A stretch of 64,000 bases of DNA, taken from NCBI GenBank assembly GCA_002842205.1, contig PHCI01000001.1:310001-374000 (forward strand), read 5' to 3'. The notes below the pieces were generated by a model. It worked only from the letters and a program-made list of their open reading frames with translations. It did no database searches and was not told where the DNA came from. Positions 10,293-20,813 of the stretch are shown in pieces (positions within the stretch are counted from its first letter, which is position 1; every line of letters starts with the position of its first letter). The stretch is from Betaproteobacteria bacterium HGW-Betaproteobacteria-3 (GTDB lineage: Bacteria > Pseudomonadota > Gammaproteobacteria > Burkholderiales > Burkholderiaceae_C). The translations under genes were made by a program, and so were the position numbers.

Positions 10293-11705
10293 ATGGCTGA
10301 ATTCAAGGAAATCTCACCCAACGCCTCCGCGGCCGAAAAGCTGACGAACTGGTTCGAAAACCGGATTCCGACCGCCTTCTCGGCCTACAAGGTGCACATG
10401 TCGGAGTACTACGCTCCGAAGAACTTCAACTTCTGGTACATCTTCGGCTCGCTCTCGCTGCTGGTGCTGGTCATCCAGATCGTGACCGGCATTTTCCTGA
10501 CCATGCACTACAAACCCGACGCCGCACTGGCGTTCGGCTCGGTCGAGTACATCATGCGCGACGTGCCCTGGGGCTGGCTGATCCGCTACATGCACTCCAC
10601 CGGCGCCTCGGCCTTCTTTGTGGTGGTGTACCTGCACATGTTCCGCGGCCTGCTGTACGGCAGCTACCGCAAACCCCGTGAACTGGTCTGGATCTTTGGC
10701 TGCGCCATCTTCCTGGCCCTGATGGGCGAGGCGTTCATGGGCTACCTGCTGCCGTGGGGCCAGATGTCCTACTGGGGCGCGCAGGTGATCGTGAACCTGT
10801 TTTCGGCCATTCCGTTCATTGGCCCCGATCTGGCGCTGATGATCCGTGGCGACTACGTGGTGGGCGACGCCACACTCAACCGTTTCTTCAGCTTCCACGT
10901 GATTGCGGTGCCGCTGGTGCTGCTGGGCCTGGTCGTGGCGCACCTGATCGCGCTGCACGACGTGGGCTCCAACAACCCGGACGGCGTCGAGATCAAGGGG
11001 CCGAACGCCCCGCGTGACGAAAATGGCCACCCGCTGGACGGCATTCCGTTTCACCCCTACTACACGGTGCACGACATCTTTGGCGTGAGCGTTTTCCTGA
11101 TGGTGTTCACCGCCATCATCTTCTTTGCGCCAGAGCTCGGTGGCTACTTCCTCGAGTACAACAACTTCATTCCGGCCGATCCGCTGAAGACGCCGCTGCA
11201 CATTGCGCCGGTCTGGTATTTCACGCCGTATTACTCCATGCTGCGCGCCATCACCAGCGAGATGATGTACGCGTTGATCCTGTGCGTGGTGGCCGGCGCG
11301 GCCTTTGGGGTGCTCAAGACCCGGCTGCCCTCGATTGCCAAGATGGCGGTGGCGGTGGCCGCTGTGGTCGGCGCCATCCTGATGCTGTCCATTGACGCCA
11401 AGTTCTGGGGCGTCGTGGTGATGGGCGGCGCGGTCGTCATCCTGTTCTTCCTGCCGTGGCTGGACCACAGTCCCGTCAAGTCCATCCGTTACCGTCCGGG
11501 CTGGCACAAGTATTTGTACGCCGTGTTCATCCTGAACTTCTTCGTGCTGGGCTACCTGGGTGTGCAGCCACCGTCGCCGATGGGCGAGCGCGTTTCGCAG
11601 GTCGGAACACTGTTTTATTTCGGGTTTTTCCTGCTGATGCCCCTGTGGAGCCGTTTGGGCGAACCCAAACCCGTGCCCGCACGCGTGACCTTTGAAGCGC
11701 ATTGA
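10293..11705 (+). CDS. petB: Cytochrome b of the bc1 complex
   Basis: This 470-residue cytochrome b has eight or more membrane helices and binds the two b hemes and the two quinone sites. IRYMHSTGASAFF and FHVIAVPLVLLGLVVAHLIALH carry the paired heme His ligands. GYLLPWGQMSYWGAQV is the conserved Qo-site segment, and the PEWY-type loop appears here as APVWYFTPYYSMLRA. The gene ends 16 bases before the petC start. Confidence 0.97.
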   Translation: MAEFKEISPNASAAEKLTNWFENRIPTAFSAYKVHMSEYYAPKNFNFWYIFGSLSLLVLVIQIVTGIFLTMHYKPDAALAFGSVEYIMRDVPWGWLIRYMHSTGASAFFVVVYLHMFRGLLYGSYRKPRELVWIFGCAIFLALMGEAFMGYLLPWGQMSYWGAQVIVNLFSAIPFIGPDLALMIRGDYVVGDATLNRFFSFHVIAVPLVLLGLVVAHLIALHDVGSNNPDGVEIKGPNAPRDENGHPLDGIPFHPYYTVHDIFGVSVFLMVFTAIIFFAPELGGYFLEYNNFIPADPLKTPLHIAPVWYFTPYYSMLRAITSEMMYALILCVVAGAAFGVLKTRLPSIAKMAVAVAAVVGAILMLSIDAKFWGVVVMGGAVVILFFLPWLDHSPVKSIRYRPGWHKYLYAVFILNFFVLGYLGVQPPSPMGERVSQVGTLFYFGFFLLMPLWSRLGEPKPVPARVTFEAH

Positions 11706-11721
11706 GCCGGAGTCCTACATC

Positions 11722-12480
11722 ATGAAAAAAATCATTCTCGGATTCATCGCAGCCCTTGGCTTGGCCATGGGGGCTCATGCGGCCAGTGGTGAAGGCATCG
11801 CCTGGGACAAGGCACCCAACAAGACCAACGACCTTGCCGCGCTTCAAAATGGCGCCAAGATCTTCGTCAACTACTGCATGAACTGCCACTCGGCCGCCTT
11901 CATGCGCTACAACCGCCTGACCGAAATCGGGTTGACCGAACAGCAGATCAAGGACAACCTGCTGTTTGCGACCGACAAGATCGGCGACACCATGAAGGCT
12001 GCCATCGACCCGAAGCAGGCCAAGGACTGGTTTGGTGGCGTCCCACCGGACTTGACCCTGGTTGCCCGCTCGCGTGCCGGCCATGGCGGCAGCGGTGCCG
12101 ACTACCTCTACACCTATTTGCGCACTTACTACAAGGACGACACCAAGCCCACCGGCTGGAACAACCTGACCTTCCCCAACGTGGGCATGCCCCATGTGCT
12201 TTGGGAACTGCAGGGGGACCGGCAGCCCGTGTACGAAGACGCGCAAGAGCACGGACACCCGGTCAAGGTGTTCAAGGGGTGGCAGCAGATCACGCCCGGA
12301 ACCATGACGCCGCTTCAATACGATCAGGCCGTGGGTGACCTCGTGAACTACCTGCAGTGGATGGCTGAGCCGGCGCAGAAAACCCGTGTGCGTGTGGGCG
12401 TGTGGGTGCTGCTGTTTCTTGGCATCTTTACCGTGATTGCCTGGCGCCTGAACGCAGCATTCTGGAAAGACATCAAATAA
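11722..12480 (+). CDS. petC: Cytochrome c1 of the bc1 complex
   Basis: This 252-residue cytochrome c1 has a Sec signal peptide (MKKIILGFIAALGLAMGAHA), a heme c site CMNCH, and a Met ligand expected in the GMPHVLWE region. One C-terminal anchor helix (VGVWVLLFLGIFTVIAW) ends in a short cytoplasmic tail. The start at 11722 is preferred because the signal peptide begins there; an in-frame upstream start would overlap petB. A strong hairpin terminator follows. Confidence 0.96.
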   Translation: MKKIILGFIAALGLAMGAHAASGEGIAWDKAPNKTNDLAALQNGAKIFVNYCMNCHSAAFMRYNRLTEIGLTEQQIKDNLLFATDKIGDTMKAAIDPKQAKDWFGGVPPDLTLVARSRAGHGGSGADYLYTYLRTYYKDDTKPTGWNNLTFPNVGMPHVLWELQGDRQPVYEDAQEHGHPVKVFKGWQQITPGTMTPLQYDQAVGDLVNYLQWMAEPAQKTRVRVGVWVLLFLGIFTVIAWRLNAAFWKDIK

Positions 12481-12520
12481 CCAGGTCGACCGGTTCGGGG
12501 CACCGTGCCCGGACCCTGCA

Positions 12521-12571
12521 GAGTGGGATGGCCAGACGTCGGTCTGGATCACCCCACTCTTTTACATTTTT
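12521..12571 (+). terminator. Rho-independent terminator after petABC
   Basis: GAGTGGG-ATGGCCAGAC pairs with GTCTGGATC-CCCACTC around a GTCG loop and is followed by a T-rich run (TTTTACATTTTT). It ends just ahead of the sspA ribosome site. Confidence 0.75.
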
Positions 12572-12582
12572 AGGAGCCCGCC

Positions 12583-13194
12583 ATGATGGTGTTGTATTCA
12601 GGAACTACCTGCCCGTTCTCTCACCGTTGCCGCTTTGTGCTGTTCGAGAAAGGCATGGATTTCGAAATCCGTGACGTGGACCTCTACAACAAGCCCGAAG
12701 ACATCAACGTGATGAATCCGTATGGCCAGGTACCGATCCTGGTCGAGCGCGATTTGATCCTGTACGAATCGAACATCATCAACGAGTACATTGACGAGCG
12801 CTTCCCGCACCCGCAACTGATGCCGGGGGACCCGGTGGACCGGGCCCGCGTGCGCCTGTTCCTGCTCAATTTCGAGAAGGAGCTTTTTGTCCACGTCGGC
12901 TTGCTGGAGTCGCGCGCTGCCAAAAGCAACGAGAAGGCGCTGGAGAAAGCCCGTGCCCACATTCGTGACCGTCTGACGCAACTGGCGCCCGTGTTCCTCA
13001 AGAACAAATACATGCTGGGCGAAAACTTCTCCATGCTGGACGTCGCCATTGCCCCGCTGTTGTGGCGCCTGGATTACTATGGCATTGACCTCAGCAAGAA
13101 TGCCGCACCGTTGCTGAAGTACGCCGAGCGCATCTTCTCGCGCCCTGCCTATATCGAAGCGCTGACGCCCTCCGAGAAGGTCATGCGCAAATAG
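12583..13194 (+). CDS. sspA: Stringent starvation protein A (GST-fold)
   Basis: This 203-residue SspA is a glutathione S-transferase-fold protein that binds RNA polymerase rather than acting as an enzyme. The thioredoxin-like half starts VLYSGTTCPFSHRCR and has NPYGQVPILVERDLILYESNII. An all-helical half follows. A TAGGAG site lies 7 bases before the ATG. sspB is 31 bases downstream, giving the usual sspAB pair after petABC. Confidence 0.94.
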   Translation: MMVLYSGTTCPFSHRCRFVLFEKGMDFEIRDVDLYNKPEDINVMNPYGQVPILVERDLILYESNIINEYIDERFPHPQLMPGDPVDRARVRLFLLNFEKELFVHVGLLESRAAKSNEKALEKARAHIRDRLTQLAPVFLKNKYMLGENFSMLDVAIAPLLWRLDYYGIDLSKNAAPLLKYAERIFSRPAYIEALTPSEKVMRK

Positions 13195-13225
13195 GCGCCG
13201 GGCGCGCACAAAGTATCTGCCGTCG

Positions 13226-13738
13226 ATGATGAACGCCCTGGACTCCACCTCGACCCGTCCCTACTTGATCAGGGCGTTGTACGAGTGGTGCACGGACAAC
13301 GGATTCACGCCGTATGTGGCGGTGTTGGCCGACGAGACCGTGCAGGTCCCGCGCGAATATGTAAAAAATGGTGAGATCGTACTCAACATCAGTTTTGACG
13401 CCACGAGCTCGCTCAAGCTGGGCAACGATTTCATCGAATTCAAGGCCCGGTTTGCCGGCAAGGCACGTGAGATCACCGTTCCCATCAGCCGGGTGATTGC
13501 CATCTATGCCCGGGAAAATGGCCAGGGCATGGCATTTCCCGTGCCCGTGAGCACCCCGCCTGACACGGACGCAGCCCAGCCTTCTTCGCCACTGGCGGCC
13601 GTGCCTGGCCCCGCGCAGGGCAGCGAAGTCGATTCCAAGGTGGTCCAACTGGTACCGTCCGAACTGCCAGACGGCGACGAGCCTCACCCACCGAAGCCAC
13701 CTGGTAGAGCCCGCCCATCTCTCAAGCGCATCAAGTAA
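13226..13738 (+). CDS. sspB: ClpXP protease specificity-enhancing factor SspB
   Basis: This 170-residue adaptor delivers ssrA-tagged and other substrates to ClpXP. The folded domain runs from about residue 10 to 105 (RPYLIRALYEWCTDNG, then the beta-rich NISFDATSSLKLGND). A flexible Pro/Ala-rich linker leads to a basic C-terminal tail (KPPGRARPSLKRIK), as expected for the ClpX-binding tip. Two ATGs in tandem (13226, 13229) are possible starts. Confidence 0.93.
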   Translation: MMNALDSTSTRPYLIRALYEWCTDNGFTPYVAVLADETVQVPREYVKNGEIVLNISFDATSSLKLGNDFIEFKARFAGKAREITVPISRVIAIYARENGQGMAFPVPVSTPPDTDAAQPSSPLAAVPGPAQGSEVDSKVVQLVPSELPDGDEPHPPKPPGRARPSLKRIK

Positions 13739-13771
13739 GCCAGTGCACCCAGCCCGTTAAAATGACGGATC

Positions 13772-13847
13772 GCCGATTTAGCTCAGTTGGTAGAGCAACC
13801 GCCTTGTAAGCGGTAGGTCATCAGTTCGAATCCGATAATCGGCACCA
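13772..13847 (+). tRNA. tRNA-Thr (anticodon TGT)
   Basis: This is a 76-base cloverleaf. The acceptor stem GCCGATT pairs with AATCGGC, with encoded ACCA. The anticodon arm is ACCGC-CTTGTAA-GCGGT, with anticodon TGT reading ACA. The T arm has TTCGAAT and one A-C mismatch in its stem. No integrase gene or flanking repeat is seen beside it. Confidence 0.95.
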
Positions 13848-13899
13848 CGTTCGACGTCAAGGCTCCCCAGCGTTTTGCATTCGCTTACAGCCCGGGCCC

Positions 13900-14211
13900 T
13901 CAACGGTTCGGGTTGGCTTGGACCTTGAGTCGAATTGCGGTAACCTCCCATCCCTTGGCGCGCAGATGAGCGGTCAGTGAGGGGATGAGTTGCCGGAGCT
14001 TGGATGCGGCCGCATTGTTGCTGACCAGCAGACACCAGGCGCCGTCATCGATCGGCCCTGGCCGGATGGCGGGTCGTAGGGCTTCTGGCAACAGGTTTTC
14101 AATCGCTTTGAGGCGAGCGCCGGAGTCGCGTGCCAAGTCGGTCAGGCGGGCCAGCACGGGCGACTCCGACGTGGCCTGCTGCAACGATATGGCGTGGTGG
14201 TGGCGATTCAT
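13900..14211 (-). CDS. DUF721 (DciA-like) family protein
   Basis: This 103-residue protein has the DUF721 pattern: an N-terminal helical part and a C-terminal segment WCLLVSNNAAASKLRQLIP followed by a basic end. Some DUF721 proteins (DciA) load the replicative helicase. Whether this short one does so is inference. The ATG at 14211 is used; the open frame continues far upstream but overlaps the divergent M23 gene. Genes of this type are often found next to the M23 peptidase-secA pair. Confidence 0.8.
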   Translation of the reverse strand: MNRHHHAISLQQATSESPVLARLTDLARDSGARLKAIENLLPEALRPAIRPGPIDDGAWCLLVSNNAAASKLRQLIPSLTAHLRAKGWEVTAIRLKVQANPNR

Positions 14212-14244
14212 GACGGATCTGGATTGCAATCGAGGAGATTTCAA

Positions 14245-15183
14245 TTGCATTTGATTATCACGGATGCCTGGTTGGCCAAAAGCCGGGCGATTCACCTTGA
14301 CGCTGGCAAGTTGGTGATGGTGGGGTTGGCCGCCGCGCTGGCTTTGATGCTGGTCGCGGCCGGGTTGTATCACTGGGTGTTTCTCAAGGGCGCGCGCGAA
14401 GGTTGGCCGGTCATTGGGACGTTGGTGAAGCTGGTCGTCAAGGATGAGGTCGAACAGCGCGATCGGTTCATGCGCGAAAACATTGACGCGATGGCGCGCA
14501 AACTGGGCGAAATGCAGGCACGGATGGTGCAGCTTGAGGCACTGGGTGAGCGCGTTTCGGGGCTTGCGGGCGTAAGCCCTGCCGAAATCAAGACGCCGCC
14601 CGGGCGCGGTGGCGCCTTGGTGTCGGGGCGTCCACTCAGCATGGAAGAACTTCAACAGGCCTTGCAGGATCTGGATCTGCTGACCGATCAGCGAACCGAT
14701 CTGATGACCGTTGTCGAGTCCCGTCTGTTTGACCAGCGCCTGGGAAAGATGATGATCCCGACGCAGAGGCCGCTTTCGCAGGGCAATCTGGGGTCTTCGT
14801 TTGGATGGAGGATTGACCCTTTCACGGGCCGTTCCGCACTGCACACCGGCCTTGATTTCCAGGCGGACACGGGCACACCGATTCTGGCGGCAGCAGGTGG
14901 CGTGGTCGTGACCCAGGAATATCATCCGGCCTACGGCAACATGGTGGAGGTTGATCACAGCAACGGGCTCATCACCCGGTATGCCCATGCGTCCCGCGTG
15001 ATGGTCAAGAAGGGCGATCTCATCAAGCGCGGGCAAAAGTTGGGCGAAGTCGGCACCACAGGCCGCTCGACCGGGCCACATCTGCATTTCGAGGTGCTGG
15101 TGCAGGGCGTCCCCCAGGATCCCCAGAAGTTCCTGAATTCGGGGCGCACCCTCTCGGCCGGACTGACCGCACACGGGCGTTGA
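14245..15183 (+). CDS. M23-family peptidoglycan endopeptidase, membrane anchored
   Basis: This protein of about 312 residues has a short cytoplasmic end, one membrane helix (about residues 24-46), a coiled-coil stretch and a C-terminal M23 (LytM) domain. Zinc ligands are in HTGLDFQAD (His, Asp) and HLHFE (second His of the HxH), with YGNMVEVDH between them. The TTG at 14245 is chosen as start: it gives MHLIITDAWLAKSRA, and a GAGGAG site (14232-14237) stands seven bases ahead. An upstream in-frame GTG lacks such a site. The enzyme should cleave peptidoglycan cross-links or activate amidases during cell-wall remodelling. Confidence 0.9.
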   Translation: MHLIITDAWLAKSRAIHLDAGKLVMVGLAAALALMLVAAGLYHWVFLKGAREGWPVIGTLVKLVVKDEVEQRDRFMRENIDAMARKLGEMQARMVQLEALGERVSGLAGVSPAEIKTPPGRGGALVSGRPLSMEELQQALQDLDLLTDQRTDLMTVVESRLFDQRLGKMMIPTQRPLSQGNLGSSFGWRIDPFTGRSALHTGLDFQADTGTPILAAAGGVVVTQEYHPAYGNMVEVDHSNGLITRYAHASRVMVKKGDLIKRGQKLGEVGTTGRSTGPHLHFEVLVQGVPQDPQKFLNSGRTLSAGLTAHGR

Positions 15184-15334
15184 GCGACTGAATCTCCGCG
15201 AAGGTAAAATCCACGGTTTGGTCGAGTGGCCAGACCATGCCCAGGCGTTGTATCTGGCTGTCCCGACCCCATCTCATCCGGATCGTTCAAAGGATTGAAT
15301 CGCCCTGCGGCCCACGCCGGGTGATCCCGCATTC

Positions 15335-18124
15335 ATGGCCATCAACGTTCTCACAAAAATCTTCGGCAGCCGCAACGACCGCCTTCTCAAACAATACCGC
15401 AAGACGGTGGATCGCATCAACGCGATGGAGTCGGCGCTGGAAACCCTGGGGGACGACGCACTGCGCGACAAGACGCGCGAATTCCGTGACCGGGTTCAGG
15501 CGGGCGAGTCTTTGGATGCCTTGCTGCCAGAAGCTTTTGCCGTGGTGCGGGAGGGTTCCAAGCGCGTCATGAAAATGCGGCACTTTGATGTCCAGCTGCT
15601 GGGCGGCATGTCGCTGCACAACGGCAAAATATCAGAGATGCGCACGGGTGAGGGTAAAACCCTCACCGCGACGCTGCCGGTCTACCTCAATGCGCTCACC
15701 GGCAAGGGTGTGCATGTGGTGACGGTCAATGATTACCTGGCCAGCCGCGACGCCAAGTGGATGGGGCGTCTGTACAACTTTCTGGGGTTGACGGTCGGCG
15801 TGAATCTGCCGCAAATGTCCCGTGCTGAGAAGCAGGCGGCTTACGGCGCCGATATCACTTACGGCACCAACAACGAATTCGGTTTTGATTACCTGCGCGA
15901 CAACATGGTCTACGAAGTCCAGGACCGCGTCCAGCGGGGCTTGAACTACGCGATCGTCGACGAGGTCGACTCCATCCTGATCGACGAGGCGCGCACGCCA
16001 TTGATCATCAGCGGACAGGCCGAGGATCACACCGATCTGTACATTGCCATCAATCGTGCCATCCCCCAGTTGAGCCGCCAGGAAGGCGAGGCCGACCCCC
16101 GTACCGGCGAGGGCATCATCAAGGCCGGGGATTTCACCGTCGACGAGAAATCCCGGCAGGTGTTCCTGACCGAGCAGGGCCACGAAACCGCCGAACGGAT
16201 CCTGGCCGGGCTTGGGCTCATTCCGGAGGGGGCCTCACTGTACGACCCCGCCAACATCACGCTGATGCACCATGTGTATGCGGCACTTCGCGCCAATCAC
16301 CTGTATCACCGTGACCAGCACTACGTGGTGCAGGACGGCGAGATCGTGATCGTGGACGAGTTCACCGGGCGCCTGATGTCGGGGCGCCGCTGGAGCGACG
16401 GGCTGCACCAGGCCGTCGAAGCCAAGGAGGGCGTGGTGATCCAGGCCGAAAACCAGACGCTGGCGTCGATCACCTTCCAGAATTATTTCCGTTTGTATCT
16501 CAAGCTCGCCGGCATGACGGGAACGGCCGACACCGAAGCCTACGAATTTCAGGAGATCTACGGCCTGGAGACGGTGGTGATGCCACCCAATCGTCCGAGT
16601 CGCCGGGATGACCAGCTGGACCGTGTGTACAAGACGACACGCGAAAAGTACGAAGCCGCGATCACCGACATTCGCGAGTGCTACGAACGAGGGCAACCGG
16701 TGCTGGTGGGCACCAGCTCGATCGAGAATTCGGAGATCATTTCGCAACTGCTGGACCGCGAGAAGCTGCCGCACCAGGTGCTCAATGCCAAGCAGCATGC
16801 GCGTGAAGCCGACATCGTGGCCCAGGCCGGGCGCCCCAAGATGATCACCATCGCCACCAACATGGCCGGTCGCGGGACGGACATCGTGTTGGGCGGCAAC
16901 GTTGAAAAGCTGGTCGAAGCGGTCGAGCAGGATGAATCTCTGGACGCCGCCGCAAAGCAGGCAAAAATCGAACAGCTTCGTGCCGAATGGATCAAGGAGC
17001 ACGAGTTCATCAAGCAACAGGGGGGGCTGCGGATCATTGCCACGGAACGGCATGAGTCCAGGCGGATCGACAACCAGTTGCGTGGCCGTTCGGGCCGTCA
17101 GGGTGACCCGGGCTCCTCGCGGTTTTACCTGAGCCTGGACGATCCGTTGATGCGGATTTTTGCGGGCGATCGGGTCAAGGCCATCATGGACCGCCTGAAG
17201 ATGCCGGACGGCGAGGCGATCGAAGCCGGTATTGTCACCCGCAGCATCGAGTCTGCGCAGCGCAAAGTCGAGGCGAGAAATTTCGACATCCGCAAGCAGT
17301 TGCTGGAGTACGACGACGTCTCGAACGACCAGCGCAAGGTGATCTACCAGCAGCGCAATGACATTCTGGACGCCTCGGACCTCACGGCCCAGATTGCCTC
17401 CCTGCGGGTGGGTTGCTTTACCGACCTGGTGCGGCAGTATGTCCCGGCCGAATCGGTGGAGGAACAATGGGACGTGCCCGCGCTGGAAAAGGCACTGGCG
17501 CAGGAATGGCAGGTGGAGGTTGCGCTCCAGCAAGACATCCAGGCGGCCAGTGCCATCACGGACGAAGACATCCTGGAAAAGGTCTTGCAGGCGACCCACG
17601 CCGCATTCGAGGAGAAAGTGGCACTGATCGGCGGTGAAAACTTCACCCAGTTCGAGCGGATCGTCCTGCTTCAGACCATTGATTCCCATTGGCGCGAGCA
17701 TCTGAGCGCACTGGACTATCTGCGTCAGGGGATTCACCTGCGCGGCTACGCGCAAAAGCAACCAAAGCAGGAATACAAACGCGAAGCGTTTGAGTTGTTC
17801 GGCCAGTTGCTGGATTCGGTGAAAAACGAAGTGACCCGTGTGCTCATGACGGTGAAAGTGCAGTCCGGCGAGCAGCTTGAACAAGCGGCGGAGGAGATGG
17901 AGAGCCGGGCAGAACAAATTGCCAACGTCACCTACACCGCACCGACCGAGACCGGCGAGGTCCAGACCACGGTGGATGAGCAGACGCGGCGAGGCGCGGC
18001 GGCGGGTGCCGCGGGTGCAACGGGCTTGTTCGCGGCGGCTGAAGTGCCTCGGGTTGGCCGCAACGAGGCTTGCCCCTGCGGCAGCGGGAAAAAATACAAG
18101 CACTGCCACGGCAAGCTGAATTGA
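15335..18124 (+). CDS. secA: Preprotein translocase motor subunit SecA
   Basis: This 929-residue ATPase drives Sec-dependent export. Walker A is MRTGEGKT (about residues 102-109), and [16 protein letters not shown] is the DEAD-like motor motif. [16 protein letters not shown] and [19 protein letters not shown] are the second nucleotide-binding fold motifs. The C-terminus [14 protein letters not shown] is the zinc finger that binds SecB. All regions are complete. Confidence 0.98.
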   Translation: MAINVLTKIFGSRNDRLLKQYRKTVDRINAMESALETLGDDALRDKTREFRDRVQAGESLDALLPEAFAVVREGSKRVMKMRHFDVQLLGGMSLHNGKISEMRTGEGKTLTATLPVYLNALTGKGVHVVTVNDYLASRDAKWMGRLYNFLGLTVGVNLPQMSRAEKQAAYGADITYGTNNEFGFDYLRDNMVYEVQDRVQRGLNYAIVDEVDSILIDEARTPLIISGQAEDHTDLYIAINRAIPQLSRQEGEADPRTGEGIIKAGDFTVDEKSRQVFLTEQGHETAERILAGLGLIPEGASLYDPANITLMHHVYAALRANHLYHRDQHYVVQDGEIVIVDEFTGRLMSGRRWSDGLHQAVEAKEGVVIQAENQTLASITFQNYFRLYLKLAGMTGTADTEAYEFQEIYGLETVVMPPNRPSRRDDQLDRVYKTTREKYEAAITDIRECYERGQPVLVGTSSIENSEIISQLLDREKLPHQVLNAKQHAREADIVAQAGRPKMITIATNMAGRGTDIVLGGNVEKLVEAVEQDESLDAAAKQAKIEQLRAEWIKEHEFIKQQGGLRIIATERHESRRIDNQLRGRSGRQGDPGSSRFYLSLDDPLMRIFAGDRVKAIMDRLKMPDGEAIEAGIVTRSIESAQRKVEARNFDIRKQLLEYDDVSNDQRKVIYQQRNDILDASDLTAQIASLRVGCFTDLVRQYVPAESVEEQWDVPALEKALAQEWQVEVALQQDIQAASAITDEDILEKVLQATHAAFEEKVALIGGENFTQFERIVLLQTIDSHWREHLSALDYLRQGIHLRGYAQKQPKQEYKREAFELFGQLLDSVKNEVTRVLMTVKVQSGEQLEQAAEEMESRAEQIANVTYTAPTETGEVQTTVDEQTRRGAAAGAAGATGLFAAAEVPRVGRNEACPCGSGKKYKHCHGKLN

Positions 18125-18146
18125 GTTGACGCTGGGCGCAGGCAGG

Positions 18147-18166
18147 ACGGGCTTCGGCCCGTTTCT
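18147..18166 (+). terminator. Possible terminator after secA
   Basis: ACGGGC-TTCG-GCCCGT is a stable tetraloop hairpin followed by a short TTCTC run. The T tract is weak. Confidence 0.45.
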
Positions 18167-18215
18167 CATTGGGGCGGCATTTTTCGCATAATCCCCCCAT
18201 CACTGAAAGGACACC

Positions 18216-19445
18216 ATGCCAGTCAACCTCTTCGCCCCCGCCCCCACCGATTTGCGACCGATCGCAGGCGTTCGCCTTGGGGTCGCCGAGGCGGGCGTGC
18301 GCAAGGCCAACCGGAAGGATCTCACGGTGGTGTTGCTGGACGAGGGGGCTTGGGTCGCCGGCGTCTTCACGCAAAACCGGTTTTGCGCGGCGCCGGTCCA
18401 GGTCTGCCGGGAGCACCTGGCGCAAGGGGCTGGCATCCGCGCGCTGCTCGTCAACACCGGCAACGCAAATGCCGGCACGGGCCAGGATGGCCTGGCGCGC
18501 GCGCGCGCGTCCTGCGTGGCGCTGGCGCACTTGCTGGACTTGGCTCCCGAGCAGGTGCTGCCCTTTTCGACGGGCGTCATCATGGAAACCCTGCCCATTG
18601 ACCGCATCACGGCCGTGCTGCCCGCGGCGTTGGCCGACGCGAACCCCCTTCATTGGGGGCGTGCGGCCGAGGCGATCATGACCACCGACACCTTGGCCAA
18701 AGCGTTCAGCGCCCAGATTCAGATCGGCGGCGTGCCCGTGACGATCACCGGGATCAGCAAGGGGGCCGGCATGATCCGACCCAACATGGCGACCATGCTG
18801 GGGTTTCTGGCCACCGACGCCTGCGTGGCCCCGACGCTGATGCAGCAGTTGACCCAGGAACTGGCCGACGGCTCTTTCAACCGCATCACGATCGACGGGG
18901 ACACCTCCACCAACGACTCGTTCATGGTGATCGCCACCAACAAGGCCGGTCATCCACAAATCACGTCGCTGGACAGCCCGCAGGGGCAACAACTGCGCAG
19001 CGCCATGCTGGGGGTGGCGCAGCAACTGGCGCAGGCCATCGTGCGGGACGGCGAGGGCGCGACGAAATTCATCACGATCAGGGTCGAGGGCGGCCGGACC
19101 GGCGCGGAATGTCGCAAGGTGGCGTATGCCATCGCCCATTCGCCGCTGGTCAAGACAGCGTTTTATGCCAGCGATCCGAATCTGGGGCGGATTCTGGCCG
19201 CGGTGGGTTATGCCGGCATCGACGACCTTGACCCCAACCTCATTGACCTGTTCCTGGACGACGTGCACGTGGCCATCCACGGCGGGCGCAACCCTTCATA
19301 CCGGGAAGAGGAGGGGCAACGGGTGATGAAGCAAAGCGAGATCACCGTGCGCGTCGTGCTGGGCCGCGGGCCGGCCGCCGAAACGGTCTGGACCTGCGAC
19401 TTGAGCCATGAATACGTGACGATCAACGCCGACTACCGCTCCTGA
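18216..19445 (+). CDS. argJ: Bifunctional ornithine/glutamate N-acetyltransferase ArgJ
   Basis: This 409-residue ArgJ transfers acetyl from N-acetylornithine to glutamate in the cyclic arginine pathway. In some species it also makes acetylglutamate from acetyl-CoA. The self-cleavage site is visible as [16 protein letters not shown], where the Thr after Met-Ala becomes the N-terminal nucleophile of the beta chain. TGNANAGTG and the C-terminal [14 protein letters not shown] are family marks. The DUF815 gene follows 13 bases later. Confidence 0.96.
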   Translation: MPVNLFAPAPTDLRPIAGVRLGVAEAGVRKANRKDLTVVLLDEGAWVAGVFTQNRFCAAPVQVCREHLAQGAGIRALLVNTGNANAGTGQDGLARARASCVALAHLLDLAPEQVLPFSTGVIMETLPIDRITAVLPAALADANPLHWGRAAEAIMTTDTLAKAFSAQIQIGGVPVTITGISKGAGMIRPNMATMLGFLATDACVAPTLMQQLTQELADGSFNRITIDGDTSTNDSFMVIATNKAGHPQITSLDSPQGQQLRSAMLGVAQQLAQAIVRDGEGATKFITIRVEGGRTGAECRKVAYAIAHSPLVKTAFYASDPNLGRILAAVGYAGIDDLDPNLIDLFLDDVHVAIHGGRNPSYREEEGQRVMKQSEITVRVVLGRGPAAETVWTCDLSHEYVTINADYRS

Positions 19446-19458
19446 AAACCCGCAAACC

Positions 19459-20337
19459 ATGAACGAAAAATTCGAACGCCTGATCGACCGCGCTGAATCC
19501 CTGCTGGCGCGCATCGAATCGGTCCTGCCGCAACCGCTGAGCCCCCCCGATTGGGCGGCTTCGGTGGCGTTTCGCTATCGCAAGCGATCCACCGGGCACG
19601 GCAGCCTGGAGCCCGTGCGTCATGTGGGCGCCATGCGCCTGATCGACCTCAAGGAGATCGACGGGCAAAAAGAGAAAATCGAACGCAACACCCGGCAGTT
19701 TGTAGACGGGTTGCCCGCCAACAATGTGCTGTTGACCGGCGCACGGGGCACGGGCAAGTCTTCGCTGATCCGGGCCTGCCTGAACCAGTTTTCCCCGCAC
19801 GGCCTGCGCCTGATTGAAGTGGACAAGGCCGATCTGGTCGATCTGCCGGACATCGTGGACGTGGTGGGTGCGCGGGCCGAAAAATTCATCGTCTTCTGCG
19901 ACGACTTGAGCTTTGACGAAGGCGAGCCAGGCTACAAGGCGCTCAAGTCTGCCCTGGACGGCTCGGTGGCCGCGGCGGCGCCCAATGTGTTGATCTACGC
20001 CACCAGCAACCGTCGGCACCTGTTGCCCGAATACATGAAGGAAAACCTGACCTACAAGCACACCGACGACGGCGAAGTGCACCCTGGTGAGGTCGTCGAG
20101 GAAAAAATCTCCCTTTCGGAGCGCTTTGGCCTGTGGGTGAGCTTCTACCCGTTTTCACAGGACGAGTACCTGGCCATCGTGGCGCAGTGGCTGTCATCGT
20201 TTGGCGTGGGCGCTGCCGCCATCGAGGTCGCGCGGCCCGAGGCACTGGTCTGGGCGCTGGAGCGGGGCTCGCGCAGCGGGCGCGTAGCGTATCAGTTCGC
20301 CCGCAATTACGCAGGGCAGCACGGTGTCGCGGCATGA
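19459..20337 (+). CDS. DUF815 AAA-type ATPase
   Basis: This 292-residue protein has Walker A GARGTGKSS (about residues 94-102) and a Walker B-like FIVFCDDLSF. A C-terminal lid segment SGRVAYQFARNYA is also present. It matches the DUF815 family of predicted ATP-binding proteins, whose partner is not known. Its TGA overlaps the mutT ATG (ATGA), so the two are translationally coupled. Confidence 0.88.
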   Translation: MNEKFERLIDRAESLLARIESVLPQPLSPPDWAASVAFRYRKRSTGHGSLEPVRHVGAMRLIDLKEIDGQKEKIERNTRQFVDGLPANNVLLTGARGTGKSSLIRACLNQFSPHGLRLIEVDKADLVDLPDIVDVVGARAEKFIVFCDDLSFDEGEPGYKALKSALDGSVAAAAPNVLIYATSNRRHLLPEYMKENLTYKHTDDGEVHPGEVVEEKISLSERFGLWVSFYPFSQDEYLAIVAQWLSSFGVGAAAIEVARPEALVWALERGSRSGRVAYQFARNYAGQHGVAA

Positions 20338-20813
20338 ACCGTACACCGCGGGTGGCCGATGCACACCAGCCCCGCGAGGGCGGTGTGCACCGCGCGGCGG
20401 TGGATGTCGCCGTGGGTGTGCTGGTGCGTCCGGACGGCCAGTTCCTGCTGACCTCCCGCCCTCCGGGCAAGGTGTACGCGGGCTATTGGGAGTTTCCAGG
20501 CGGCAAACTCGAGGCGGGCGAGACGGTCGAGCAAGCCCTGCGCCGTGAGCTGCATGAGGAGCTGGGCATTTCCATTGCGTCAGCTGTACCCTGGCGGCAG
20601 GAGCTGATGGACTATCCCCATGCACTGGTGCGGCTGCATTTTTGCAAGGTGCTGGACTGGACCGGAGCGCTGCAAATGCGCGAAGGCCAGTCGTTTGCCT
20701 GGCAGGGCCTGCCGGTTCAGGTGACGCCGATATTGCCAGGGACCGTGCCCGTGCTGGAGTGGTTTGCCAGGGAGCGTGGTTTTACGGATGCTACTTATTC
20801 CGTAGCAAACTAA
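20334..20813 (+). CDS. mutT: MutT-like NUDIX hydrolase
   Basis: This 159-residue NUDIX protein probably clears 8-oxo-dGTP. The NUDIX box GGKLEAGETVEQALRRELHEELGI is complete. The start overlaps the stop of the DUF815 gene. The C-terminal residues (DATYSVAN) and the stop codon are read from a copy of the dispersed repeat, so the natural end of the protein has been replaced or extended by it. No catalytic residue is affected. Confidence 0.92.
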   Translation: MNRTPRVADAHQPREGGVHRAAVDVAVGVLVRPDGQFLLTSRPPGKVYAGYWEFPGGKLEAGETVEQALRRELHEELGISIASAVPWRQELMDYPHALVRLHFCKVLDWTGALQMREGQSFAWQGLPVQVTPILPGTVPVLEWFARERGFTDATYSVAN